A stretch of DNA of 64,000 bases, taken from NCBI RefSeq assembly GCF_015482585.1, contig NZ_CP049742.1, forward strand, positions 1,508,501 to 1,572,500, read 5' to 3'. This document shows, one piece after another, positions 35,386 to 46,305 of the stretch. Each line of letters starts with the position of its first letter. Position 1 is the stretch's first letter. The notes under the pieces were generated by a model. That model worked only from the letters and a program-made list of their open reading frames with translations. It was not told where the DNA came from and ran no database searches. Source of the stretch: Mangrovibacillus cuniculi. GTDB taxonomy: Bacteria; Bacillota; Bacilli; Bacillales; R1DC41. The position numbers were made by a program, and so were the translations under genes.

Positions 35386-37533
35386 TCATGATTCTTCTAT
35401 AGGTGTAGGCTCTTCTTGGTCATCGCTGTCTTCTTGAATAGGCTCTCCGTTTTGTCTTTTTTCTTTTAATTCAAAGTATTTATCTAAAATTTGCTGACCT
35501 ACTCGATTACTCGTAGGGGTTGACTGTGAGTCTCTTTGATATAACCAAGGGACCACAACGGAGAATGCTACTTCTGGATTGTTATGTGGTGCATAACCAG
35601 CTAACGTTAAATTCCACGTTTCCACAAGACCCTTTCCTTCTTTCAATAACTCTTCACGTTTTGGGCCATCATAAAACGCTTGAGCAGTTCCCGTTTTTCC
35701 TGCTGGTAGATAATCTTTTGAACCGAAGTAGCTATATGCCGTACCACCTTGTTCTTGCATAACTTGACGTAAACCTTCTTTTACTCGATCTATATTTTCG
35801 GTAGGCATGTCTACACGATTTAGGACGGTGGGTTGAATTTCTCGCACTACTGGACCCAGGGACTCATTTCCTGGAATCGGCTCATGGATTGATTTTACCA
35901 CTCTAGGAGCTACACGATATCCACCATTTGCTATCGTCGAAATATACTGTGCCAATTGTAATGGCGTGTATGTGTCATACTGTCCAATAGATAAGTCAAG
36001 TATAAAACCCGGACTAGTACCTTGACCGGTAAAACCAATTTGTTCTCCTGGTAAATCTATTCCTGTTCGAACACCTAATCCAAATTGGGCAAAGTTTTCT
36101 CTCATTACGTTAAACGTACTTGTTCTGATACGTAATGGCTGGTTGTATTGATAATTTCCCCCTCCCATTGCTATAGCGGTTTTAAACATATACACATTGG
36201 AAGAGCGCTTTAAGGCTGTTAAATCGTTAATATTCCCCATATTAACATAGGAGGATTTTTCAGGAGTACCTTTAATTTTTAATGGTGTGTCTAACAGTAC
36301 TTGTCCTGGGGTAATAGATCCAGTTTGGTAACCAGTTAGGACAGTAGCCGCTTTAATGGAGGACCCTACATTATAGGAAGTCGTAAAGTTTCCAGATGCA
36401 AAGTCAATTAGACCAGGTTTACCGGTTTCTTCGTCTAATACATATTGCTTACCAGACATCGCAAGAACTTCACCCGTATTAGGATCCATCATTGTTACGA
36501 AGATACGGTCAAAAAGCTCATGACCTGGCTCAGATTTTACATCCATTAATTCTTTACTAATAATTTCATCCACAGCAAGCTGTAAATCCATATCTATCGT
36601 AAGCTTTAAGTCTTTTCCTCGTTGACCATCCATAATGACTTCTGATTCTACTACAGCTCCAGATCGATCTGTTACATTCTTCACTTTTTGTTTTTGCCCT
36701 TGAAGAACATCTTCATATTGCGCTTCAATGTAACTCAATCCTACCCGATCGTTTCGACTATACCCTTTTGCCAAATATTCATCTAAAAGTTCTACAGGAA
36801 TACCTTGGTCAGAGGAAGATACTCTACCTAAAATAGATCGTAGTGTATTCTCAAACATATATTTTCTTTCCCAGTCAGTAGTAGATTCTACTCCCGGCAA
36901 TGATGTTAAATTCTCGGATACGACAGCAAATTCCTCTTGAGAAACATTTTCGTTTTTAACAGTCTGTGGCGTATGCGCATATCCCGAAATCATATCTCGA
37001 TAAATCGCAAGAACTTCTAATTCATTTTCTGTAAACGAATTTAAATTTTCTTCTGTGATTCTATCTAGCTGTAATTGGTATAACTTCTTATCTTTTTCTT
37101 CATCTTCTTCCAGAGCTTTTTCATCCGCTTCCGTAATTAACGCTTCTGCTTTTTCAGGATTTTTTATTAACCAATAATCTTGTAAATCACGTTTTTGGAT
37201 CTTGCTTGTATCTTTCTCAATATATGTAGCAAGAGTTTCCGCAACTTCTAGCATTTCTTGTTGATTTAACGTTTTATTGTTTGTAAAGGTAACAGCATTT
37301 CTAGGTTCGTTATCCACGATTAACTGTCCATTACGATCATATATCTTCCCTCGAGGAACAGGTGTATTGACGGTGACATCTTCCGTTCGTTGAATCTCTC
37401 TTGTATAATCCTCACCATATACGATTTGGATCACTCCTAAACGTAAAATAAGTCCAGAAAACAAAAGAAATACGGCTAAAAATAACAGATTTAACCGTAA
37501 CGACACATGATTTTTTTTCTTTTTGTTATTCAA
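35386..37533 (-). CDS. pbpA: Class B penicillin-binding protein 2A
   Basis: 715 aa. N-terminal signal anchor (LRLNLLFLAVFLLFSGLILRL), PBP dimer domain, then transpeptidase with SxxK in GSSIKAATV, SxN in RSSNVYMF and KTG in AGKTGTAQAF. Cross-links peptidoglycan during side-wall elongation in Bacillus. TTG start; GGAGAGG lies 12 nt upstream, a bit far. Position next to pstS equals B. subtilis yqgF. Confidence 0.92.
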   Translation of the reverse strand: MNNKKKKNHVSLRLNLLFLAVFLLFSGLILRLGVIQIVYGEDYTREIQRTEDVTVNTPVPRGKIYDRNGQLIVDNEPRNAVTFTNNKTLNQQEMLEVAETLATYIEKDTSKIQKRDLQDYWLIKNPEKAEALITEADEKALEEDEEKDKKLYQLQLDRITEENLNSFTENELEVLAIYRDMISGYAHTPQTVKNENVSQEEFAVVSENLTSLPGVESTTDWERKYMFENTLRSILGRVSSSDQGIPVELLDEYLAKGYSRNDRVGLSYIEAQYEDVLQGQKQKVKNVTDRSGAVVESEVIMDGQRGKDLKLTIDMDLQLAVDEIISKELMDVKSEPGHELFDRIFVTMMDPNTGEVLAMSGKQYVLDEETGKPGLIDFASGNFTTSYNVGSSIKAATVLTGYQTGSITPGQVLLDTPLKIKGTPEKSSYVNMGNINDLTALKRSSNVYMFKTAIAMGGGNYQYNQPLRIRTSTFNVMRENFAQFGLGVRTGIDLPGEQIGFTGQGTSPGFILDLSIGQYDTYTPLQLAQYISTIANGGYRVAPRVVKSIHEPIPGNESLGPVVREIQPTVLNRVDMPTENIDRVKEGLRQVMQEQGGTAYSYFGSKDYLPAGKTGTAQAFYDGPKREELLKEGKGLVETWNLTLAGYAPHNNPEVAFSVVVPWLYQRDSQSTPTSNRVGQQILDKYFELKEKRQNGEPIQEDSDDQEEPTPIEES

Positions 37534-37615
37534 TTACTATTCAACCCTCTCCTCAAACTCTTTCTTTAGTGTAAAAGAAATCATTCAGGAATTCCAGCGA
37601 TAATACATACTATTT

Positions 37616-38821
37616 CTATACTTTAACCCGCCTCATAAAGAAATAAATCCATGTATGTCCAGAACCGATAATTAATAGTAAATATGGTAAACTTTTTGCT
37701 TCATCAAATACACCAACAGCAACGATAAATGCTAAGATAGAGGTGATCCTTCCTCCATTTAAAAATAACTCTCTTATTACGACATATTCAATTCGCTTTT
37801 CTCCAGCGTCTTTACTTTTTCCTATCACATCATAGGTCATGGATATATATGGTACTAATAAAAGCGGATATGCTACTGCTATACAAACTGCATAGATAAT
37901 CAATTTCACAAAAGTCAAATCAAACAGTAGAAGGAAAATAACAGCATATAAAAGCATGCCACCAATCAACATTCCTTTTAAGCGAAATTTAGGCTTTAAA
38001 AATCTAGAGACCGCGTAATAAGCCACAAATGCAATCCCAGAGTTAACCAATCCAAAAGTTCCTAAAGCCAATTCACTTTCCGTCGTGATAAAGACAAATA
38101 TAGATACAACAAATATAAATGTCCCTTCGCGAAGCCCTTGGAAGAAATGTGCCCACGTCACCATTCTCCAATTAATATTATTTTTTCTCTCTTTGAATAC
38201 CGTAACTAAATCATATCTCCCTTTTGCTGGACGTGGCTTTAAAAAGAAACTTAATACAACCGCTATAGCAAATAGAAACAAGGATACAGAGAAAATTACT
38301 GTGTAGCCTGTGTTACCAACAAGACGTGCAATAACCCAACCTGCAAAAAATGGACCGACAATACCTCCAAATGATGTTAAAATCCCTAAAAACCCATTAA
38401 AAAAATCACGTGTTTCCGGTTCAGTGATTTCAAAAGTTAAAACATTAAAGGAAAGCCAATAAAAACCATACCCTGTACCTAACAGTGCACCAAACAAGAG
38501 CAAGTAACTTGAAGCATTTTCTTTAAGAAGCAAGACAACTATGTAAAAAATCGCTAGTGCTACTACACCAATCCGAAGCACTAAAACTCGATCAATTTTT
38601 TTCGCCCATCTACCAGCTAAAACAAATGTCAACGGTTGGAAGATGACAATTAACAAATTGTAAATACCCAGTTGAACATAGTCACCTGATTGTTTCCATA
38701 TAAATACGTTCACAAATGTATTGGAAAGTGCAATGCTTAATGAATATAGACCACCTATCCATAATAATAAATAAAGATCTTTTGAAGGTTCTACGTCTCC
38801 TAACAGTCGAAATTTTTTCAT
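37616..38821 (-). CDS. yqgE: MFS transporter YqgE
   Basis: 401 aa, about 12 helices, MFS fold with a loop AGRWAKKIDRVLVLR after helix 2. Same place as yqgE (between pbpA and sodA) in B. subtilis. Substrate unknown. Confidence 0.85.
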   Translation of the reverse strand: MKKFRLLGDVEPSKDLYLLLWIGGLYSLSIALSNTFVNVFIWKQSGDYVQLGIYNLLIVIFQPLTFVLAGRWAKKIDRVLVLRIGVVALAIFYIVVLLLKENASSYLLLFGALLGTGYGFYWLSFNVLTFEITEPETRDFFNGFLGILTSFGGIVGPFFAGWVIARLVGNTGYTVIFSVSLFLFAIAVVLSFFLKPRPAKGRYDLVTVFKERKNNINWRMVTWAHFFQGLREGTFIFVVSIFVFITTESELALGTFGLVNSGIAFVAYYAVSRFLKPKFRLKGMLIGGMLLYAVIFLLLFDLTFVKLIIYAVCIAVAYPLLLVPYISMTYDVIGKSKDAGEKRIEYVVIRELFLNGGRITSILAFIVAVGVFDEAKSLPYLLLIIGSGHTWIYFFMRRVKV

Positions 38822-38938
38822 TTTATCTGCTCCTTTCTGGAATGTTACGACCTTGTACGGAATTTAACTAGCTAATTCGTACATCCAGTCCGGTCTCATG
38901 TCTAGTGTAGTGTGAGGAGCAGAACATAAAATTATGCA

Positions 38939-38971
38939 AAAAACCTCTTTCTATTTAAGAAAGAGGTTTTT
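38939..38971 (-). terminator. Terminator of sodA
   Basis: AAACCTCTTTCT / AGAAAGAGGTTT, short loop, T-run on the minus strand. Confidence 0.88.
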
Positions 38972-38982
38972 GACATATCATT

Positions 38983-39588
38983 TTATTTAGCGGAAGCGTA
39001 AAGCTTAGCAACCTCATCCCAGTTAACTACATTCCAGAAAGCTGAGATGTAGTCTGGACGACGGTTTTGGTAGTTTAGGTAGTATGCATGCTCCCATACA
39101 TCTAATCCTAGGATTGGCGTTTTGCCATCCATTAATGGAGTATCTTGGTTCGGAGTACTTGTAACTTCAAGTTCTCCGTTAGAAACCACTAACCAAGCCC
39201 AACCAGAACCAAAACGAGTTGTTGCAGCTGCTTCGAATTCTTTTTTGAAGCTCTCTACACTACCAAATTTTGCATTAATTGCATCTAGTAGTTCACCAGA
39301 AAGCTCTGTAGCTGTTGGAGATAATAAGCTCCAGAATAAAGTATGGTTTGCGTGTCCACCACCATTATTTCGCACCGCAGTACGCACACCCTCAGGTAGT
39401 GCATTTAAATCAGAAACAAGCTCTTCAACAGATTTGCTTAGTAGCTCATCATGTCCTTGTAGCGCTTCGTTTAGTTTTGTTACATATGTGTTATGGTGTT
39501 TCGTGTGATGAATGTTCATCGTCTCTTTGTCGATATGAGGTTCTAGTGCATCATAAGCATACGGTAAATTAGGTAGTTCAAATGCCAT
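38983..39588 (-). CDS. sodA: Superoxide dismutase (Mn)
   Basis: 201 aa. Metal ligands: His in [12 protein letters not shown], His in [10 protein letters not shown], Asp and His in [19 protein letters not shown]. Family wording favours manganese. AAGGGAGG before the ATG. A sigma-A-type promoter lies at 39628-39656. Confidence 0.96.
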   Translation of the reverse strand: MAFELPNLPYAYDALEPHIDKETMNIHHTKHHNTYVTKLNEALQGHDELLSKSVEELVSDLNALPEGVRTAVRNNGGGHANHTLFWSLLSPTATELSGELLDAINAKFGSVESFKKEFEAAATTRFGSGWAWLVVSNGELEVTSTPNQDTPLMDGKTPILGLDVWEHAYYLNYQNRRPDYISAFWNVVNWDEVAKLYASAK

Positions 39589-39627
39589 GATAAATTCCTC
39601 CCTTAATATGTATTGTTTTACATTCTT

Positions 39628-39656
39628 AGCTTACCAAAGATAGGATAACCGTTCAA
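39628..39656 (-). promoter_or_regulatory. Possible sodA promoter
   Basis: Minus strand TTGAAC (39651-39656), 17 nt, TAAGCT (39628-39633); about 40 nt before the start codon. The -10 is imperfect. Confidence 0.4.
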
Positions 39657-39689
39657 TCATTACGCTTATACATCTTTCGGATGATTTTT

Positions 39690-40175
39690 TTAAACAAGTA
39701 CCACGAAAAGGAAGTATCCAACCATGATTAGCTGAATAATTCCTTTCGTTACCACACTAGTTAAAAACCCAACAAGCGAACCTACACCTACTTTTACCGC
39801 TTCCGATATCGGTCGTTTATGTATAACTAATTCAGCAATTACTGCCCCAGCAAAAGGACCAATGAGAATCCCTAGTATCGGAATGATAAATGGCCCAATC
39901 AACAGCCCAATTGTACTTCCCCACATTCCTGCTTTTGTTCCACCAAACTTCTTTACTCCTACTAAATTAGATAACGTATCAGCACCTAGTAAAAGAATGA
40001 AAAGAAGACCTTGTATAATCCAAAATAATACGCCAAAAGGTTCAAAAGAAAACACGAAACCATAAAACAAAAAACCACCAAAAATAAAAATGACACTCGG
40101 TATTATTGGGTAAACCAAGCCTATAAACGCTATGGCAAATAGAAGTGATATGATAATCCACCAAATAACATCCAA
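39690..40175 (-). CDS. yqgC: Membrane protein YqgC (DUF456)
   Basis: 161 aa, four to five helices, with GxxxG-rich glycine motif GPFAGAVIAELVIHKRP typical of DUF456. TTG start after AGGAGG. 12 nt after the Na/Pi transporter stop, thus co-transcribed. Function unknown. Confidence 0.85.
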   Translation of the reverse strand: MDVIWWIIISLLFAIAFIGLVYPIIPSVIFIFGGFLFYGFVFSFEPFGVLFWIIQGLLFILLLGADTLSNLVGVKKFGGTKAGMWGSTIGLLIGPFIIPILGILIGPFAGAVIAELVIHKRPISEAVKVGVGSLVGFLTSVVTKGIIQLIMVGYFLFVVLV

Positions 40176-40187
40176 ATTACTTACCTC

Positions 40188-41834
40188 CTATAAATGCTTC
40201 GATTGTAGGACACCTTCAGCAATATTTGCTGAATGATCTCCAATTCTTTCAAGATTGTTTAACATATCTACAAACACTATGCCTGCTTGACCGTTACACT
40301 CTCCTCTATTCATTCGAATGATATGCCCCTTACGATACTTTCTTTCCATTAAATCTAATTTATCTTCCCCTTCTAATACAAGTCTAGCTTTCTGTTTATC
40401 ATGAAAATCAAATGCATATAGTGCATTTTGAACATTTGCGATCGCTTGCGTAAACATATTCTCTAACTCTTCTTTCGCAGCTGGTGTTAGTCCTAATCTG
40501 CTATTCTGCGTTTCATCAATGAGTTCAATTATATTTTCTACGTGATCACCAATTCGCTCAAAATCACGAATACTCTCTAATAAATAAGAGTGCTTCTCTG
40601 ATTCATTTAATGATAAGGGTACTGTCGAACACATGAACAAATAATCACTAATTTTTTTGTCTAACTCATTAATCTGTTCTTCCATCCTAGCAACAGAATC
40701 TGCTAATTTAGGAGAGTTGGTATCAAAATATTCTCTTGCTGTTTGTAGACTTTGCAGGGATAAGCTTCCCATCCGAACACACTCATTTTTGGCTTGACCA
40801 AGTGCAATGGATGGTGACTGCTCAATAAACAATGTATCCATTTCCAACGTCTTTTTATTTTCTTCTAGCTTTCCAAACACTTTTTCAACTGTATACACAA
40901 TTAGACCAATAAAAGGAATGTGCAAAAGTACATTTGTTACATTAAAGATTCCATGAGCAAAAGCAATAGTCATTCTGGCATTTAAATTCCAAACATCTGC
41001 TGCTAAACTAACTACATGCAAATAGACAGGAAATAGTAAAAGGAATAAACACGTTCCAAAAATATTAAACCATACATGAAATAAAGCAACTCTCTTTGCT
41101 TTTAAGGAGGCACCTATAGAAGCTAAGACTGCAGTAATTGTCGTACCAACATTATCTCCTAATAAAATCGGTAAAGCATTCTCTATGTTCACTATTCTAG
41201 CTGCATATGCTTCTTGTAGAATTCCTATGGTAGCACTAGAACTTTGTAGAATAGCAGTAAATACAGCACCAATCACTACTCCAAAGAATGTTTGATTCAT
41301 GCCATTTTCTAAGAAGAATGTAAATCTACCAAATGTAGCAACAGGTTCAAGTGAATTCCCCATTAACTCTAAACCATAAAATAGCGCTCCTATACTAAAA
41401 GCAACTTTCCCCCATGTCCCAATAACATTTTTCTTGTTTAAAATAAGTGCTATTGTACCAATTGCAATTAACCCTAGGGAATATTCTCCAAGATCTATTC
41501 CTATGAGGAATGCTGTCATCGTTGTTCCTATATTTGCTCCGAGAACGACCGCAATAGCCTGACGAAAAGAAAGTAAACCAGCACTAACCAGACCTACTGT
41601 AATGACTGTAGTGCCAGAACTCGATTGAATGGCTATAGTCAGTAACATTCCTGCCAATATCCCTTTTAACGGGTGGTCCGTCACACGATCTAAAATATGG
41701 CGAAGTCGGTAACCCGCCTGTTTTTGTAGCACTTCTATTAAATAGAATAATCCAAATAAAAAAATCCCTAATCCACCAGCAAAATATAGTAGAATAGTTT
41801 GTAATGATAGTTCTGGTAGTTCCATTTCATTCAC
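40188..41834 (-). CDS. Na+/phosphate cotransporter with C-terminal PhoU domain
   Basis: 548 aa. Two Na/Pi-cotransport repeats with the QSSS signature (IQSSSGTTVITVGL and LQSSSATIGIL), about eight to nine helices to residue 320, then a PhoU-like helical domain (residues 350-548, with FERIGDHVENI and LERIGDHSANIAE). NptA/YjbB family, phosphate import or export driven by sodium. Its PhoU part parallels PhoU of the pst operon. Confidence 0.88.
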   Translation of the reverse strand: MNEMELPELSLQTILLYFAGGLGIFLFGLFYLIEVLQKQAGYRLRHILDRVTDHPLKGILAGMLLTIAIQSSSGTTVITVGLVSAGLLSFRQAIAVVLGANIGTTMTAFLIGIDLGEYSLGLIAIGTIALILNKKNVIGTWGKVAFSIGALFYGLELMGNSLEPVATFGRFTFFLENGMNQTFFGVVIGAVFTAILQSSSATIGILQEAYAARIVNIENALPILLGDNVGTTITAVLASIGASLKAKRVALFHVWFNIFGTCLFLLLFPVYLHVVSLAADVWNLNARMTIAFAHGIFNVTNVLLHIPFIGLIVYTVEKVFGKLEENKKTLEMDTLFIEQSPSIALGQAKNECVRMGSLSLQSLQTAREYFDTNSPKLADSVARMEEQINELDKKISDYLFMCSTVPLSLNESEKHSYLLESIRDFERIGDHVENIIELIDETQNSRLGLTPAAKEELENMFTQAIANVQNALYAFDFHDKQKARLVLEGEDKLDLMERKYRKGHIIRMNRGECNGQAGIVFVDMLNNLERIGDHSANIAEGVLQSKHL

Positions 41835-41952
41835 CTACGTTATCTTTCAATTTCTCTTTTATTATGCGTAACCTATAGTGTAAAGTAAAGATTCCTAACG
41901 TAAATTATCATTTGTAAAAAAACAATAGGTATGCCACACTTGGAGGGAAGAT

Positions 41953-42738
41953 ATGTCCGTTTGGAAAGCATTTAGTAAAAGCATTTACTCCTTTAAGCAC
42001 ATCGGTATGTTTCGAATGTTACCTATAGGGAAAGCCATCTCACATTTGTTCCTATTACTTTTCATTACGAGCTTACCAGCAATAATTTATACGAGCATGA
42101 TGACCTCTTCATTATCAGAGGTTGTCCCAAAAGCATTAAACGATTTCTCAAATGAACTGGTTATAAAAAATGGACAGTTAGAGTCTACCAAAGAAAAAGT
42201 GGAGATAGATGGTTGGACAATTAAAGTGGACCCTCTAGTTGAATTAGAAGAAACCTCTAGTGATTCCAGAAAGCTTATCCTCTCTAATGACTCCGTACAT
42301 ATATTTGATGGAAATAACAAACCTGTTCAAACTTTCTCTTATCAATTACTAGGTGGGAATGTGACTGGGGATCAAATATCCCAATATTTAGAGAGTGAAA
42401 AGGCAACATTTTGGATTATGTTAGGGATATTCTTTAGCATCTATTATCTGTTTATGACATTCTTGGCGTTTATTAAAGTTACGATTTTCTCCTGGATTAC
42501 TACTCTAATTGGAACTTTTAGTAAACGAACGATACCATTTAGATTTGCCTTTAGAATAGCCACTTATTCCCTTACAATCCCAACTCTTTTGTATATGATC
42601 TTTGACATGCTCCAATGGGTTCCTCCTAGCATTATTGGACTAGCAATTCAATATGGATTATATCTCTTAGTAATCACACTTTCCGTGAATACTTTACCAA
42701 AACCGAAACATAAACAGACAAAAGCAGCTCTTAATTAA
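41953..42738 (+). CDS. yqgB: Membrane protein YqgB (DUF1189)
   Basis: 261 aa, five helices (about 30-48, 155-175, 178-195, 205-220, 225-245), large extracellular loop after helix 1. DUF1189 family. TTGGAGGGAAG before the ATG. Tail-to-tail overlap of 4 nt with the chemoreceptor gene within a palindrome. Confidence 0.85.
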   Translation: MSVWKAFSKSIYSFKHIGMFRMLPIGKAISHLFLLLFITSLPAIIYTSMMTSSLSEVVPKALNDFSNELVIKNGQLESTKEKVEIDGWTIKVDPLVELEETSSDSRKLILSNDSVHIFDGNNKPVQTFSYQLLGGNVTGDQISQYLESEKATFWIMLGIFFSIYYLFMTFLAFIKVTIFSWITTLIGTFSKRTIPFRFAFRIATYSLTIPTLLYMIFDMLQWVPPSIIGLAIQYGLYLLVITLSVNTLPKPKHKQTKAALN

Positions 42739-42749
42739 GAGCTGCTTTT
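42720..42749. terminator. 30-nt perfect palindromic terminator containing both stop codons
   Basis: AAAAGCAGCTCTTAA and its exact complement TTAAGAGCTGCTTTT, no loop. The TAA of yqgB (42736-42738) and of the chemoreceptor (42735-42737, minus) both lie at its centre, so each gene's last four codons form the terminator arm. Confidence 0.85.
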
Positions 42750-44510
42750 TAATTCTTCTTCTATGTTATCGACTTCAAATTCAAAAGGTTCTATTAATGA
42801 TGCTAATTCATTAGACACTTCTGATAGTTGCATTCCGATAGTATGTGTACCTTTCACATTCTCTAATTGTTTTTCAAATGCAGCTAACATTTGCTCACTA
42901 CCTGCCAAAGTTTCTTGTGAAATAGATGCAAATGCTTCTGTCGATGTCTCTACTTCAGGGAGTACTTTTTGTAGATCTTCTACATAGTCCTGAGAAGTCT
43001 TTAAGTCTTTTGAGATAACGACTACTTCTTTTAACAACTGATTAAATGCTTCTCTACTTTTACTAGATTCCTCAAATTGTTTTTGAAATTTACTACTTAA
43101 GACAGAGAACTCATCTGCTGCGGATTGAGCGATGTATTCCATGTCTGTTATCGTTTCTGTTATACCTACAGTAGCAGATGTGGATTGTTCTGCGAGTTTT
43201 CTAACTTCATTTGCTACTACTGCAAAGCCTTTTCCAGCTTCCCCCGCTCGTGCTGCTTCGATAGCTGCATTTAAGGCTAAGAGCTTCGTTTGTTCTGCAA
43301 TTTGATTAATAGTGGTAATGACGTGTCGAATTTCTAAAGAGTGATTCTTTACCCCTTGAATCGTATTAGCCATTTCGTTAAAGTCACCGACAAAGCTCTC
43401 TAATGTTTTCATCATCTCTTTTATTCGGTGATCACCAACGGTAGAAGATTCATTCATTCTATCGGCTGTTTGATAAATTATTTTCATGGAGTCGAAAATT
43501 TGCTGAACCGTTACTTTCATTTGATGAAAATTAGTTAAGCTTTTCTCTGATGTGGAAGCAGTTTGGTCTGCTCCTTGTTGAACCATTCGAACAGTTTCTA
43601 CCATTATTTCGTTTTCTTCTAGTAAATGATGAGAGGATGATTGTAAAGTATCTCCCGTTTCGGTTAACTTTTTTGTCGTGTATTGAATATTTTGTAACAA
43701 TGTTTTCATGTTTTCCATCATGGCAGTGAAACTTTTATTTAAAGATAGAATCTCTGGTAGGGATGTTTTTATATTGACTTCATCCACCATGTTTCCATCC
43801 CTCACACTTCTCATAATATTTCTTAAGTATTGAATTGGTTGGGTTATTGTTTGAACAAAGAAGAGTAAGACGATTGTTGCAATCACTAAGCAAATAATTA
43901 CTGAAATCCCCATTACTTTTGCCATTTCATTTACTGGTTTCATGAATTGGTGTTGAGGAACAACAATGATATAGTGACCCTTTAGTTCCTGGATAGAATA
44001 GAAGGAAATCGTGTAAGGTATTCCACCTATTTCCGTATGTAAAGTACCTTTTCCGATAGATTCAATGTCTTCTATAACAGAATTAGAGAGAGTTACATTC
44101 GATCGCTCACTTACCTTATACGGACTTAACTTTCCATCCTTTAATAAGAAAAACTCACCACTAAGTCCATCTTGAGACATTAATGAATCTTGACTACGTA
44201 CTACTTTTTCTACTTGCTTGGTAAAAGCGTCTTCATTCCCAACGTTTATCATGATTAAATTTTGAGCAATTTCATACATCATATGTACTTCTCGTTGGAG
44301 TCTATCTTCCATCATCGTTAAAGTAGATTGTTTGGAGTTTATATAAGAAATAATTCCTGTGCTTGCTCCTGTAAGTGTTAATAATAAGAATGTTACGGCA
44401 ATCAATCTAAAGCGAATAGTAAAAATATCCTTTGTCTTTTCACTATGCTTTTTTCTTTTTTTCACCAAGTCCCAAAAACTTATCCCCTTAAACACATTAA
44501 ACGCCTTCAC
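42735..44510 (-). CDS. Methyl-accepting chemotaxis protein
   Basis: 591 aa. Helix at about 31-52, extracellular single-Cache-like sensor (to about 195), second helix ([18 protein letters not shown]), HAMP, and MCP signalling domain whose tip is [29 protein letters not shown] start at 44510 lies 7 nt after AGGGGG; the frame is open 13 codons further upstream. Position resembles B. subtilis yqgA neighbourhood but that gene is different. Confidence 0.88.
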   Translation of the reverse strand: MKAFNVFKGISFWDLVKKRKKHSEKTKDIFTIRFRLIAVTFLLLTLTGASTGIISYINSKQSTLTMMEDRLQREVHMMYEIAQNLIMINVGNEDAFTKQVEKVVRSQDSLMSQDGLSGEFFLLKDGKLSPYKVSERSNVTLSNSVIEDIESIGKGTLHTEIGGIPYTISFYSIQELKGHYIIVVPQHQFMKPVNEMAKVMGISVIICLVIATIVLLFFVQTITQPIQYLRNIMRSVRDGNMVDEVNIKTSLPEILSLNKSFTAMMENMKTLLQNIQYTTKKLTETGDTLQSSSHHLLEENEIMVETVRMVQQGADQTASTSEKSLTNFHQMKVTVQQIFDSMKIIYQTADRMNESSTVGDHRIKEMMKTLESFVGDFNEMANTIQGVKNHSLEIRHVITTINQIAEQTKLLALNAAIEAARAGEAGKGFAVVANEVRKLAEQSTSATVGITETITDMEYIAQSAADEFSVLSSKFQKQFEESSKSREAFNQLLKEVVVISKDLKTSQDYVEDLQKVLPEVETSTEAFASISQETLAGSEQMLAAFEKQLENVKGTHTIGMQLSEVSNELASLIEPFEFEVDNIEEELKSSS

Positions 44511-44591
44511 TGATGTACCCCCTAAACCAAACTGTACTTCTATTGTCACAGAGAGATGTTAACTCAATGTAAAAATATTGTAATAAAACCG

Positions 44592-45785
44592 TTAATTTTC
44601 GGGAATAAAGACACTTTTTCGACAATTTTTTACCATAAAATAAAGAAGCAAACAGGTAATTAGAACTGTAACAACTAATAGTGTCGTCACAAATGAGTTA
44701 TTAAACACCCTATTTGCTAATACAAAAGGACCTAGTGCAACTCCAAGAAAACGAGCAGCTCCATACAACCCAACCACTAATCCTCGCTCACGTCCGGAAA
44801 CTACCGTCGTAATATGCTTGCTAAGTAACGGTAACAAGAACCCAATCCCACTGAAAATTAGTGTCGTGAAAAATAATATCCCACCTAAGGAGTGGACAAA
44901 CAAAATTGGAACTGTACTAATGATCATAAGAATTCCACTTAATTTGTATAAAAATAATGAGTTTCCTGAACTGGATTTACCGTGTTTTCCTGCCCAATAA
45001 GACGTTAAAGATAGACTAGTAAGGGGAAATAAAAAAGCAGTTCCTTTTAGAAATCCATCTATTCGGTAGGTACTTTCTATTAAAAAAGATAGCCAATACA
45101 AGGTTGCAAAGATAAAAAAGAGAGAAAGACCTCCTAAACAGAATGGAACCCATATAGAAAAGAAGTGCTTTGTGACAACTTCTTTTACATTATTCCAATA
45201 GTGATTAGTGAACTCTACTTCTTGAGGTTTCTGATTCGGAACCGTAGCTTGAATAAAAAGTAGGGTTACCAATGTGACAATTGGAAACACAAAAAATACA
45301 CCATACCAAACTGTTATTGCTGCTGTAGCACCAATTAAAGGAGAAACAACTTTCCCGATACTATTGGATACTTCAAGTAAACTCAATGCCTCTAGACGTT
45401 CTTGATCAATGAATAAATCTCCCACTAAACTCATAGCTAGAGGGGTTGTACCTGCTGCTGCAATACCTTGAATAACTCTGCCACTTAGTAGCCAAGGAAA
45501 ACTTGGTGATGGTGCAATGGAAGCTAGCAAACAAATACAACTTCCTATTAACATAAGAACTAAAGAAGCATTAATCATGGCCTTTCTACTAACTCTGTCC
45601 GATATAAAAGAAATAAACGGAATAGCAATAGCTGCAGGAAAAGTAAATGCATGTAGAATTTGACTGGTTTCCTGATTAGTCAATAATAAAGCTGATTGAA
45701 TGGTTGGAAGAACAGGTATTAACATAGAATTTCCAATGACCATTAAAAATGGTAATAAACTGATGGGAATTAAAATCTTTTTCAT
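44592..45785 (-). CDS. MFS efflux transporter
   Basis: 397 aa, 12 helices, DHA1-type antiporter with motif A-like SFISDRVSRKAMINASLVL and motif C GIAAAGTTPLAMSLVGDL region. Drug or metabolite exporter; substrate not readable. Divergent from yqfZ with 80 nt between. Confidence 0.83.
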   Translation of the reverse strand: MKKILIPISLLPFLMVIGNSMLIPVLPTIQSALLLTNQETSQILHAFTFPAAIAIPFISFISDRVSRKAMINASLVLMLIGSCICLLASIAPSPSFPWLLSGRVIQGIAAAGTTPLAMSLVGDLFIDQERLEALSLLEVSNSIGKVVSPLIGATAAITVWYGVFFVFPIVTLVTLLFIQATVPNQKPQEVEFTNHYWNNVKEVVTKHFFSIWVPFCLGGLSLFFIFATLYWLSFLIESTYRIDGFLKGTAFLFPLTSLSLTSYWAGKHGKSSSGNSLFLYKLSGILMIISTVPILFVHSLGGILFFTTLIFSGIGFLLPLLSKHITTVVSGRERGLVVGLYGAARFLGVALGPFVLANRVFNNSFVTTLLVVTVLITCLLLYFMVKNCRKSVFIPEN

Positions 45786-45865
45786 CCTTTTCTACCTTCT
45801 CTAGTTCTATTAATTTCATTACACTCATACTATTTACTAGAAACGCTAACAAAGGGTGTGATGTA

Positions 45866-46198
45866 ATGACTAGACCAATTATGTGGATAGGTTGCCTAAT
45901 ACTTGTGTACTGTATTCTGTTTGATTTATCACGTGGTACTCTACCAATAGCATTTCCATCTAAACAGACTGTTGTTGCGAAAACAGTGCAATCAGCCGAA
46001 ACACAAAGCTTGTCAACATACATGGAAGTAACCGTTCAACCTGGTGATACTGTGCTATCCCTCGTAGAAAAAAACCAAACAAATAATGCATCAGTTTCTA
46101 TAAATAAACTAGTGGAGGATTTTAAAAAATTAAATCAAGGATTAGATCCATTAGCTATTCAACCAGGGAAAAAGGTATTTATTCCTATTTATCCATAA
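45866..46198 (+). CDS. yqfZ: LysM-domain membrane protein YqfZ
   Basis: 110 aa; one N-terminal anchor (residues 5-22), then a LysM repeat (VTVQPGDTVLSLVEKN ... IQPGKKVFIP). Same place and make-up as YqfZ upstream of ispG in B. subtilis. Start ATG 45866 after AGGGTGTG. Confidence 0.83.
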   Translation: MTRPIMWIGCLILVYCILFDLSRGTLPIAFPSKQTVVAKTVQSAETQSLSTYMEVTVQPGDTVLSLVEKNQTNNASVSINKLVEDFKKLNQGLDPLAIQPGKKVFIPIYP

Positions 46199-46305
46199 GG
46201 TTACGCAGTCTATTTCTTGTCATTCTCTACAATGACAAGTAAAATAAAGACGTATGTAAAGAGAATGATGGAACATGAAGATTTTATATAAAGGAGAGAT
46301 TACCT

